A stretch of 8,976 bases of DNA, taken from assembly GCA_903868655.1 (NCBI GenBank), contig CAIPWG010000351.1, positions 1-8,976 on the forward strand. Reading direction: 5' to 3'. The DNA comes from an uncultured Sphingomonadales bacterium (GTDB lineage: Bacteria; Pseudomonadota; Alphaproteobacteria; Sphingomonadales; Sphingomonadaceae). The notes under the pieces were generated by a model. The model was not told the DNA's origin, did no database searches, and was given only the letters and a program-made list of their open reading frames with translations. Shown here piece by piece: positions 1-6,052 of the stretch. The translations under genes and the position numbers were made by a program. Each line of letters starts with the position of its first letter. The first letter of the stretch is position 1.

Positions 1-769
1 GACTTTCGGGCAGGAGATAGAGTTCGCGTCCCTGTAAAGCCATGCCTTCGCCGGTATAGAGTGCGGCGGGGCTTATGGGAATGTGGCGTCCGGCAGGTCC
101 TGAATGCAGTGTTCGCACAACTTTCATCGAAGGATATTCGATCCAGTCGATCGTTCCGCCGTGCCGGTTTACAGTACCACCGGCAACAAGTTGCCCATCG
201 ACGAGTTTCATGTCTTGATAATGGGTTGGTGTTGGGTTGCGCACGATTTGCATCGGCTGTTCGTTGGTTAGGTCGATAATGTAAATACGTTTACTGTCCC
301 AGTTGCCCGCCACCAGGCGGCGATCAGACGCAGCGACGCATCCCAAATGATCGGCCACCGCGATCTTGCGGTGTATCTGCAAGCTGTCGATATCGATTTC
401 TTCGAGTACCGCCGAGCTTTTGGCGCGGTATTCCGACACCGCGACCCAGATTGAATGGTTTACGACTGACAGTCCGCCCGGATGGTAGCGCGGCCCGTCA
501 GTCAGTTCGAGCCGTTGCAGAAGCTGGCCCGACGCGCGGTCAAATTGCTGGAGATAGCCACGATGCGCATGGGAATCGACAGAGGTCACCCAGATATGCC
601 GGCTATCGAGATCAACGCCCTGAACGTGGTGAAGCTTTCCCTTCAGCGCGAGGGTACCGAGCAGTTGTGCATGCTCGATCCCGTCAATGTGGTTTTCGCC
701 CGCGGTCGCCGAAGTCGCAGATGCCACTGCCGTGAACAAACTGGCCGCCATTACCGCATAGCTGAACAT
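1..769 (-). CDS. Secreted DUF6454-like (beta-propeller-like) protein, C-terminus cut by the window edge
   Basis: An open frame starts with ATG at 769-767 and continues without a stop to the left edge, giving 256 visible residues. Residues 1-24 form a signal peptide (MFSYAVMAASLFTAVASA, then an Ala-rich cleavage region before GEN), so the product is exported. The body has repeated Trp/Val strand patterns, with YHPGG at 95-99, IWVAVSEYR just after it, then VADHLG, AGNWDSKRIY, HYQDMK and YTGEGMAL near the end. From memory this motif order resembles DUF6454 family proteins, which are usually a little under 300 residues, so only a short tail should be missing. The function of that family is not established; the strand-rich pattern suggests a propeller fold. 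A strong GGAGGA ribosome site lies 8 bases upstream. The gene is divergent from trmL. The family assignment is fairly confident, but no role can be given. Confidence 0.8.
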   Translation of the reverse strand, partial: MFSYAVMAASLFTAVASATSATAGENHIDGIEHAQLLGTLALKGKLHHVQGVDLDSRHIWVTSVDSHAHRGYLQQFDRASGQLLQRLELTDGPRYHPGGLSVVNHSIWVAVSEYRAKSSAVLEEIDIDSLQIHRKIAVADHLGCVAASDRRLVAGNWDSKRIYIIDLTNEQPMQIVRNPTPTHYQDMKLVDGQLVAGGTVNRHGGTIDWIEYPSMKVVRTLHSGPAGRHIPISPAALYTGEGMALQGRELYLLPES

Positions 770-777
770 CGTGCGTA

Positions 778-783
778 TCCTCC
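778..783 (-). promoter_or_regulatory. Ribosome binding site of the DUF6454-like gene
   Basis: GGAGGA on the minus strand sits 8 bases before the ATG at 769. It is a near-perfect Shine-Dalgarno sequence and fixes the start, which is followed directly by a signal peptide. Confidence 0.8.
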
Positions 784-814
784 GAAGCTCGGACGGTGCG
801 ACACTACTGACATC

Positions 815-841
815 ATGTTACCAGCCCAAGAAATCTGCCAA
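815..841 (-). promoter_or_regulatory. Weak candidate promoter for the DUF6454-like gene
   Basis: The minus strand reads TTGGCA (836-841), a 15-base spacer, then TAACAT (815-820) preceded by TGG, which fits an extended -10 pattern. The spacer is shorter than the usual 16-18 bases, so this is only a candidate. The whole 770-932 interval must hold the promoters of two divergent genes. I see no convincing plus-strand promoter for trmL there. Confidence 0.25.
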
Positions 842-932
842 GCTAAGTAATGATACAAAATTCGGCTGAACCCGGGCTGTCCAATACGCCACAGGGCTTG
901 CCAGCCCCATGCTGGATCGCCATTCAGCAACC

Positions 933-1391
933 ATGCGCATAGCTTTGTTTGAACCGGAAATTGCCGGAAATGTTGGTGCCGTGTTGCGGCTCGGCGCCTG
1001 CCTTGGGGTAGCAGTCGATCTGATCGAACCCATGGGCTTTGCCTGGGATGACCGTCGGGTGCGGCGCACGGCCATGGATTACATCGATCACGTGAGCATC
1101 GCACGCCACGTCGGTTTCGCCGCGTTCAGGTCGACAATCGGGCCGAGCCGGCTGGTCCTGTTCACGACGAAAGCCACAGCTTCTGCATATGACTTTGCGT
1201 ATCGGCCTGACGATGTCCTGCTGTTTGGCAAAGAAAGCGCAGGCGTGCCTTTGGCCATTGCCGAAACCTGCAATGCGCGTGTGCGGATTCCCATGTGCGC
1301 AGCCGTTAGGTCGATGAACTTGGCCACGACCACCGCTTTGGCACTCGGCGAAGCCTTGCGCCAGACGGCGACCCTTCCGCCATTGGCTTGA
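933..1391 (+). CDS. trmL: tRNA (cytidine(34)-2'-O)-methyltransferase TrmL
   Basis: A SPOUT-class (trefoil-knot) methyltransferase that uses S-adenosylmethionine to methylate the 2'-O of the wobble nucleotide in leucine tRNAs in the cytoplasm. The protein begins MRIALFEPEIAGNVGAVLRL, matching the family's opening PEI..N.G...R motif. GKESAGVP lies at residues 99-106, IPM at 119-121 and RSMNL at 126-130, followed by the ALGEALRQ helix. The last three motifs form the SAM-binding knot. I chose the ATG at 933 (152 residues, the usual length) because the conserved N-terminus starts there. An in-frame ATG at 909 would add eight unconserved residues and lies inside a small CCAGC/GCTGG hairpin. No clear ribosome site precedes either start. 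The gene stands alone, divergent from the secreted protein and 122 bases ahead of the phosphotransferase operon. Confidence 0.93.
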   Translation: MRIALFEPEIAGNVGAVLRLGACLGVAVDLIEPMGFAWDDRRVRRTAMDYIDHVSIARHVGFAAFRSTIGPSRLVLFTTKATASAYDFAYRPDDVLLFGKESAGVPLAIAETCNARVRIPMCAAVRSMNLATTTALALGEALRQTATLPPLA

Positions 1392-1395
1392 ACTT

Positions 1396-1424
1396 TTGTC
1401 GGCCTGGAGGCGTGCCGATAGTTT
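1396..1424 (+). terminator. Possible weak terminator after trmL
   Basis: TCGGC (1399-1403) and GCCGA (1414-1418) form a 5-bp stem with a 10-base loop, extendable by G-T and T-A pairs. TAGTTTT follows, and TTTT also precedes the stem, so it could act in either direction. The stem is short and the U-run is interrupted, so efficiency is doubtful. Confidence 0.3.
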
Positions 1425-1452
1425 TGATCCGCAAACTTAAGCGATCAATTAA
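1424..1452 (+). promoter_or_regulatory. Weak candidate promoter of the phosphotransferase operon
   Basis: TTGATC (1424-1429) and AATTAA (1447-1452) are separated by 17 bases in the 122-base gap after trmL. The -35 agrees reasonably with the consensus and the -10 poorly. It is the best-spaced pair I found upstream of the four-gene block. Confidence 0.25.
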
Positions 1453-1460
1453 ACGCACTT

Positions 1461-1480
1461 CACATCCTTTGTCCGATGTG
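1461..1480 (+). repeat. Inverted repeat CACATC-N8-GATGTG upstream of the phosphotransferase
   Basis: Perfect 6-bp arms, CACATC (1461-1466) and GATGTG (1475-1480), are separated by 8 bases. The element sits between the candidate promoter and the ribosome site of the operon, so it could be an operator or a leader hairpin. The string TTCACATC, which includes the left arm, also occurs in the ribB leader on the minus strand (7347-7354). Confidence 0.45.
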
Positions 1481-1513
1481 TCAGCCTGAGAGGCACGGAG
1501 AGGATAAAAACCT

Positions 1514-2608
1514 ATGGCGCCATTCCCCATATCAGCGGGTGAGGTTACGTGCGGCTGGCTCGAAGCCCGGTTGCAAGCGGCAGGCGCTATGGGCCCTGGT
1601 CGCATCGTGTCCGCTTCATTTGTGCTGATCGGTACGGGCCAGGTCGGTGACACTGCGCGTTTTACGTTGTCTTATGATCGCGCAGGCACGGGGCCGGAAA
1701 CGGTGGCCGCCAAATTTGCGTCGGCCGATGGCACCAGCCGCGCGACTGCGGCCATGTTCGGGCTCTATGCGCGCGAAGTGCATTTTTATCGTGAGCTTGC
1801 GCCGGCGATCGATGTGCGTACGCCCAAAATCTATGCGAGCGAAGTGAGCGACGATGGCGCGACATGTGTGCTTTTGTTCGAAGATCTCGGCCCCGCGCAA
1901 TGTGGCAACCAGTTGGACGGATGTACGCTGGAACAGGCCCGCAACGCGGTAATTCAGGCCGCCGCGTTGCACGCCCCGACTTGGGGGCAAAGGGCGCTGG
2001 GCGAGGCGGCATGGTTGCAACCGGTGCCCGGTTTGGTGGACCGTATTTCCGAGCTTTATCCGCAGGCGCATGCAATTTTCCGCGAACGTTACGAGCATCT
2101 TCTGGCGCCCGAACTGATGGCGGTGTGTGACGCTTTGAATGCGAATGCCGCGCTCTATTATGGCCGCGATCCCGCTTTGCGTGCCGTGTGCCACGGTGAT
2201 TTCCGGCTGGACAACATGTTGTTCGAAGCACGCGACGGGGCATATCCGGTGGCGATTGTCGATTGGCAGACGACAGCGTGGGACTGTCCGATCAAGGATC
2301 TTGGATATTTTCTGGGCTGTGGCATCGGCAGTGCGGTGCGGCGGCCGCACGAAGACGATCTGATTTCGCTCTACTGCGCTGAAATGACGCAGCGCGGGGT
2401 GCCCCTCACGCGCGATCAGATATGGGATCGATATCGTCTGGGCGCGTTGCACGGGGTTTCGACCGCGGTGTTCAGTTCGGCGTTTGTCGTCAGAACCGAA
2501 CGAGGTGATGCCAATTTCCTGTCGATGGCGCGCAATGCCTGCGAACTCGCGTGCGATTATGACAGCATTGGCGCGCTGAAACAGATGGTGGAGACCGGAT
2601 CATGCTGA
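1514..2608 (+). CDS. Phosphotransferase family protein (APH / ecdysteroid-kinase-like)
   Basis: A 364-residue protein with the aminoglycoside-phosphotransferase/choline-kinase-like fold, predicted to move the ATP gamma-phosphate to a small hydroxylated molecule. The N-lobe includes a glycine-containing stretch (LIGTGQVGDTARF, about 37-49), the probable ATP-lysine in VAAKF, and LLFEDLG at the hinge. The catalytic loop is CHGDFRLDN (Cys226-Asn234, with Asp229 and Asn234 as catalytic and metal residues). The DFG-equivalent is VDWQ, with metal-binding Asp250. All key residues are present, so it should be active. The substrate cannot be read from the sequence. AGGA at 1501-1504, 9 bases upstream, supports the ATG at 1514. 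The stop overlaps the next start (ATGCTGA), so this is the first gene of a coupled four-gene block. Related proteins are often annotated as antibiotic kinases; nothing here supports a resistance role. Confidence 0.85.
   Translation: MAPFPISAGEVTCGWLEARLQAAGAMGPGRIVSASFVLIGTGQVGDTARFTLSYDRAGTGPETVAAKFASADGTSRATAAMFGLYAREVHFYRELAPAIDVRTPKIYASEVSDDGATCVLLFEDLGPAQCGNQLDGCTLEQARNAVIQAAALHAPTWGQRALGEAAWLQPVPGLVDRISELYPQAHAIFRERYEHLLAPELMAVCDALNANAALYYGRDPALRAVCHGDFRLDNMLFEARDGAYPVAIVDWQTTAWDCPIKDLGYFLGCGIGSAVRRPHEDDLISLYCAEMTQRGVPLTRDQIWDRYRLGALHGVSTAVFSSAFVVRTERGDANFLSMARNACELACDYDSIGALKQMVETGSC
2590..2593 (+). promoter_or_regulatory. Ribosome binding site inside the phosphotransferase gene
   Basis: GGAG lies 8 bases before the ATG at 2602 and within the last codons of the kinase gene. 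It fixes the start of the CrtC-like protein and supports translational coupling. Confidence 0.6.
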
Positions 2609-3693
2609 CCAAGGGCGACGATTACCCACTGCACCAGACACCCGAACCGATCGCGTATGCGGGCACGGATCGCAATTTCTATGATCGCTATTTCTTCAAC
2701 GGTTATGCGCCCGATGGCAGTGATTTTTTTGCCGTGGCGTTTGGCGTCTATCCGCATCTTAATGTGGCAGATGCGCATTTCAGCGTGATCCGCAACGGCG
2801 TTGAGCATTGCCTGCACGCGTCACGCGAATTGCAGATGGAGCGGATGGACCTGACCGTCGGTCCGATTTCAATTGAAGTGGTCGAACCATTGCATCGACT
2901 GACCGTGCGTGTGTCGGGTGAGGGCATTGCGGCCGAATTGCACTTTACCGGCCGCGCATTTCCGATCGAGGAGCCGCGCTTTACCTATCGTATCGGGCCG
3001 CGCACTTACATGGATTATACCCGATTGACCCAGAACGGGCACTATTCGGGCTGGATCGAGATCGATGGTGAGCGGCATGTGCTGCATTCCGCCACGATGG
3101 GTACGCGCGATCGGTCATGGGGGGTCCGCCCGGTCGGGGCCGCCGACGCGCAGCCGCATGGCGGCGGGGTGGTACAAAGCTTTTTCTGGCAGTGGACGCC
3201 GATCAACCTGCCGCACCGTTCGGTGTTCTTTCACCTCAATGCCAACCGCGATGGATCGCCCTGGAACACACGCGCCGTGATTGCGCCCGATGGTGCGGGT
3301 CATGCCGATGTGTTTGAAACACCTTCGGCTCGGTTGGACGCGCCGCTTTTGCCCGGTACCCGCTGGCCAGAGCGCGGTACGTTGACAATCGCGGCGCCCG
3401 ACGGGTCCCTGACTTTGAACATTGAACCCTTGGTGCGGTTTCAGATGCGGGGGCTGGGCTATGTGACACCCAAATGGGGCCACGGTCTTTATCACGGGGC
3501 ATTGGCGGTCGAACGCGAAGACATCGATCTGGCCGTACTCAACCCCATGGCGCCGTCGATGGAGAACTTTCACGTACAGATGGTTGCGCGCGTGACCACC
3601 AGCGCTGGCGAAGTGGGTACCGGGGTGTTCGAACAACTGATCATCGGCCCTTACCAGCCGCTTGGGTTACACGAGTATTTCGATCATGGCTAA
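2602..3693 (+). CDS. CrtC-like double-lipocalin protein (hydroxyneurosporene synthase/AttH-like, probably DUF7065-DUF7064)
   Basis: A 363-residue soluble protein without a signal peptide. It resembles the CrtC/AttH group, in which two lipocalin-like beta-barrels are joined. Known relatives act on hydrophobic substrates (carotenoid hydration, cyclisation, pericyclic steps), while many others have no known function. The N-terminal half (about 20-165) has HASRELQMERMD and TYRIGPRTYMDY. The family hallmark is DRSWG at 170-174, in TMGTRDRSWGVRP. The C-terminal half opens with SFFWQWTPINLPHRSVFFHL and ends with FEQLIIGPYQPLGL. From memory this arrangement is now split into DUF7065 and DUF7064. It overlaps the kinase by 7 bases and the DUF1214 gene by 8. 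The pairing with a small-molecule kinase suggests both act on one metabolite, possibly lipid or terpenoid, but that is inference. The fold call is fairly firm and the reaction is unknown. Confidence 0.75.
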   Translation: MLTKGDDYPLHQTPEPIAYAGTDRNFYDRYFFNGYAPDGSDFFAVAFGVYPHLNVADAHFSVIRNGVEHCLHASRELQMERMDLTVGPISIEVVEPLHRLTVRVSGEGIAAELHFTGRAFPIEEPRFTYRIGPRTYMDYTRLTQNGHYSGWIEIDGERHVLHSATMGTRDRSWGVRPVGAADAQPHGGGVVQSFFWQWTPINLPHRSVFFHLNANRDGSPWNTRAVIAPDGAGHADVFETPSARLDAPLLPGTRWPERGTLTIAAPDGSLTLNIEPLVRFQMRGLGYVTPKWGHGLYHGALAVEREDIDLAVLNPMAPSMENFHVQMVARVTTSAGEVGTGVFEQLIIGPYQPLGLHEYFDHG

Positions 3694-4267
3694 ATGGCAT
3701 TTTGCGGCAGTCACGGCGCTGGGTCTGATGGTGGGCGCCGGCTCGGCTGTGGGTTGGATGCGTCAGGGGATGGCGCCGGTGGGTGATGGCTGGATGGGCA
3801 GCAAAGTTACCGGATCGGTCGATGCCGATGCATGGACCCGCGCGCGCGTGGCGCTGTCGGGGCTGTTGGCGCTGAACCGGTCGCAGGCGATCTATCTGGT
3901 GCGCAACACCGATGACGCGGGACAGCGTCTGCGCGATACGTGCAAATATCGCGTGTCGGGTGGGGCGATGCCAGGCCGATGGTGGTCGGTCACGGCTTAT
4001 GCGGCCGACAACTACTTGCCGCAAAACGATGACGGCGCGCTGTCGTTTGATGCTACCCGGGTTCACCCTGACGCAGCAGGGCAGTGGCAGGCGATTGTTG
4101 CCAGCCACAAACCGGCCGGCGCGGTATGGCTTTCAACGCGCCGGGCAGGAAACTACGACCTGACGTTGCGGCTTTACAATCCCACGCCTGCCGCACAGGC
4201 CGATTTCGGTGTGATACCGCTGCCTCGGGTGGAACGGATCGATTGCGACAAGGGGCAGGGCGCATGA
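3686..4267 (+). CDS. Membrane-anchored DUF1214 domain protein
   Basis: A 193-residue protein. Residues 1-25 (MAKWHFAAVTALGLMVGAGS and beyond) form a hydrophobic signal anchor, so the rest probably faces the periplasm. The C-terminal half carries the DUF1214 pattern: WWSVTAYAADNYLPQNDDGA, then WLSTRRAGNYDLTLRLYNPT, which corresponds to the family's usual NWLPAP...LRLYWP segment. No enzymatic function is established for the domain. The ATG at 3686 overlaps the preceding stop (ATGGCTAA) and starts right at the hydrophobic segment. An upstream TTG at 3662 would add eight residues and is less likely. No strong ribosome site is visible, so translation probably depends on coupling. In many bacteria DUF1254 and DUF1214 are two halves of one protein; here they are separate adjacent genes with DUF1214 first. 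Confidence 0.8.
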   Translation: MAKWHFAAVTALGLMVGAGSAVGWMRQGMAPVGDGWMGSKVTGSVDADAWTRARVALSGLLALNRSQAIYLVRNTDDAGQRLRDTCKYRVSGGAMPGRWWSVTAYAADNYLPQNDDGALSFDATRVHPDAAGQWQAIVASHKPAGAVWLSTRRAGNYDLTLRLYNPTPAAQADFGVIPLPRVERIDCDKGQGA

Positions 4268-4785
4268 AGCGCGGGGTGCAACTGGCGCTGTGTTTTGCCG
4301 GCGCGTCTCTGTTGGGGCATGTCGCCACTGTTATCGCCGCTCCGCGCGTGATCATGCACATTGCGATGGACAGGCTGTCAGAGCATGGTCGACTGATCAA
4401 TGCGTTCCGCTTTTCCGGCCGCGTTGACAGCCATGCGCGCTGGGTGGTGCGACCTTCGCCCGATCTTGCATATGCCAGTTGTGTCTATGACCTGTCGCAC
4501 GGGCCTGTGCTCGTCACAGCCGTTCCGGGTGTGGATCATGGCTATCTGTCGTTGTCGGTGTTTGCTGCCAATACCGATAACATTGCCGTGTTTGACACGC
4601 TGCGCCAGCCACAAGGCGTGCGGTTTGCCTTGGCCTTGCCGGGGCAGGCGGTGCCGCCCGGTACAAACGTCGTGCGCGCAATCAGTGCAAAGGGTATCAT
4701 TCTCGACCGGCGATTGGCGCCCGATGCTGCGGCTTTTGCCGCGGCAGACCGGGCGCGGACAGCCGATAGCTGCACGCCGATCTAA
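4264..4785 (+). CDS. Membrane-anchored DUF1254 domain protein
   Basis: A 173-residue protein starting at the ATG of an ATGA overlap with the DUF1214 gene. AGGGG at 4251-4255 gives a ribosome site 8 bases upstream. Residues 1-26 are hydrophobic (LALCFAGASLLGHVATVIAA), indicating a signal anchor or signal peptide. The DUF1254 pattern follows: NAFRFSGR, VVRPSPDLAYASCVYDLS, GPVLVTAVPG, YLSLSVFAANTDNIAVFDTL, then RFALALPGQ and ILDRRLA. It probably partners the DUF1214 protein to rebuild the two-domain module found fused in other organisms; this rests on adjacency and on known fusions. The biochemical role is unknown. It is the last gene of the block, and its TAA overlaps the stop of the convergent transporter gene, leaving no room for a terminator between them. 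Confidence 0.82.
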   Translation: MKRGVQLALCFAGASLLGHVATVIAAPRVIMHIAMDRLSEHGRLINAFRFSGRVDSHARWVVRPSPDLAYASCVYDLSHGPVLVTAVPGVDHGYLSLSVFAANTDNIAVFDTLRQPQGVRFALALPGQAVPPGTNVVRAISAKGIILDRRLAPDAAAFAAADRARTADSCTPI

Positions 4786-5606
4786 CCCAGCAGGATCAGT
4801 ACCGCCGCACCCGCAGCAATCAGTCCGCCGCCCAGCGCGCGGGTACGGTTGACCCGTTCGCGCAGAAATACGGCTGCGATGATCAGCCCGAATACGATCG
4901 AGGTTTCGCGCAAGGCGGCAAGCCGTGCGACATTGCCCAGCCGATAAGCGCCCAGTGCCAAGCCATACGATACGATCGACAGCGCCCCCGCCACCAGGCC
5001 CACACGCCATTGGATGCGCACCGCTTCCACGAAATCCTGGCCCCGGCGCAGTGCGAAATAACCGCCGATGCCAATTCCTGTGGCCATGAAATCCCACACG
5101 ATATAGCTGGCGGCGAAAGGCGTGGAGCAGATGCCGCGCGCATCGATCACCGTGTAGGCGGCAATCGCTGCGCCCGTGCCAAGCGCCCAGCCAAGCGCGT
5201 GCAACGGCGGCGCATTGCGTGCCGCCACCAGAACCGTGCCCAGGCACACGAACCCGATACCCAGTGCGATCGTCAATGGTATCGGATCACCCAACAGCAA
5301 TGACGAGGCCATAGCTGCAATCACCGGCGCGCTACCGCGCATGACCGGATAGACCGCGCTCATGTCGGCCAACGAAAACGCGCGCACCAGGCACGTCAGA
5401 TAAACCAGATGGGTCAGCACCGAACCTGCCAGCCAGATCCACGCGCCGTGTGGCAGCGGCACGATCAAAGACAGCGGCATAACCAGCAGAGCACTCGACC
5501 CGTCGATCATTGCGCGGCCCGACATTTTGTCGCTGCCACCCGCTTTGAAGATCGCATTGACGGTGGCATGAACCACGCCCGATCCGACCATCATCGCGCC
5601 TGCCAT
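4782..5606 (-). CDS. DMT superfamily (EamA) transporter, candidate flavin transporter
   Basis: A 274-residue inner-membrane protein with about ten hydrophobic segments (roughly 1-23, 36-52, 55-77, 85-106, 108-128, 135-158, 163-185, 200-224, 230-247, 258-274). This is the usual length and topology for two EamA repeats. Typical repeat ends are visible: VYPVMRGSAPVIAAMASSLL in the first, and ALRETSIVFGLIIAAVFLRE followed by a Gly/Ala-rich last helix in the second. Substrates of DMT proteins range from amino acids and drugs to cofactors. The gene begins 20 bases after the ribH stop on the same strand, so it is probably cotranscribed with ribB-ribH. RibN of Rhizobiales is a DMT riboflavin transporter associated with rib genes, so flavin transport is a reasonable guess from context. 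The start is uncertain: ATG 5606 is used, ATG 5594 is possible, and neither has a good ribosome site. Confidence 0.85.
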   Translation of the reverse strand: MAGAMMVGSGVVHATVNAIFKAGGSDKMSGRAMIDGSSALLVMPLSLIVPLPHGAWIWLAGSVLTHLVYLTCLVRAFSLADMSAVYPVMRGSAPVIAAMASSLLLGDPIPLTIALGIGFVCLGTVLVAARNAPPLHALGWALGTGAAIAAYTVIDARGICSTPFAASYIVWDFMATGIGIGGYFALRRGQDFVEAVRIQWRVGLVAGALSIVSYGLALGAYRLGNVARLAALRETSIVFGLIIAAVFLRERVNRTRALGGGLIAAGAAVLILLG

Positions 5607-5626
5607 ATGGGCCGGGCCAAGCCCGA

Positions 5627-6046
5627 TCAGGCGAACCGTTCCCGCAAGGCGAGCAATGCCAGCGCCGCAGTGGCCGCTTCGCCGCCCTTGTCTTTTTGAG
5701 TAGGGTCGGCGCGGACCAGCGCCTGCTGCTCATTTTCGACCGTCAGGATGCCATTGCCAATGGCCAGACCATCGATAGTCAGCGCCATGATCCCGCGCGC
5801 GCTTTCGCCCGCGACGATTTCAAAGTGATAGGTTTCACCGCGAATGACTACTCCGACCGCGACATAGCCATCATAATCACCGCTCTGGTCGGCCAGCGCA
5901 ATGGCGGCGGGAATTTCCAGTGCACCGGGCACGGTAATCACTTCGGCCTTGTGACCGGCAGCCTTGATCGCGGCCTTGGCCCCTTTGATCAGCAAATCAT
6001 TGAGGTGGTCGTAGAAACGGGCTTCGACAATCAGGATTTTTGCCAC
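5627..6046 (-). CDS. ribH: 6,7-dimethyl-8-ribityllumazine synthase (RibH)
   Basis: This enzyme condenses 5-amino-6-ribitylaminouracil with 3,4-dihydroxy-2-butanone 4-phosphate (the RibB product) to give lumazine, the penultimate step to riboflavin, in the cytoplasm. At 139 residues it is on the short side for the family but complete. Visible motifs are EARFYDHL near the N-terminus (Phe11 in the aromatic stacking position), [11 protein letters not shown] (39-49), [14 protein letters not shown] with catalytic His74, [16 protein letters not shown] with phosphate-binding Arg112, then [11 protein letters not shown]. The start codon is GTG at 6046-6044, 6 bases after the ribB stop. GGAG (6056-6059) lies 9 bases upstream, inside the last ribB codons, so translation is probably coupled. 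The EamA transporter follows after 20 bases. Confidence 0.96.
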   Translation of the reverse strand: MAKILIVEARFYDHLNDLLIKGAKAAIKAAGHKAEVITVPGALEIPAAIALADQSGDYDGYVAVGVVIRGETYHFEIVAGESARGIMALTIDGLAIGNGILTVENEQQALVRADPTQKDKGGEAATAALALLALRERFA

Positions 6047-6052
6047 GCAATC

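Noticed and set aside
61..850. Short plus-strand frames opposite the DUF6454-like gene
   Set aside because: The minus strand is open across the whole stretch with a signal peptide, a strong ribosome site and family motifs. The plus-strand frames have none of these.
1616..2452. Minus-strand open frame of 278 codons opposite the phosphotransferase
   Set aside because: It is the mirror of a gene with intact kinase motifs; the translation is Arg/His/Cys-rich and matches no family I know.
3662..3685. Upstream TTG start for the DUF1214 protein
   Set aside because: It would add eight residues before the hydrophobic anchor and has no ribosome site. The ATG at 3686 overlaps the preceding stop, as in the rest of the block.
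4084..4263. N-terminal extension of the DUF1254 protein
   Set aside because: The extra 60 residues lie inside the DUF1214 gene and show no conservation. The ATG at 4264 has a ribosome site, an ATGA overlap and starts at the hydrophobic segment.
4378..5247. Minus-strand open frame of 289 codons across the transporter and DUF1254 genes
   Set aside because: It spans two real genes in another frame, and the translation is a Gly/Arg/Cys-rich low-complexity shadow.
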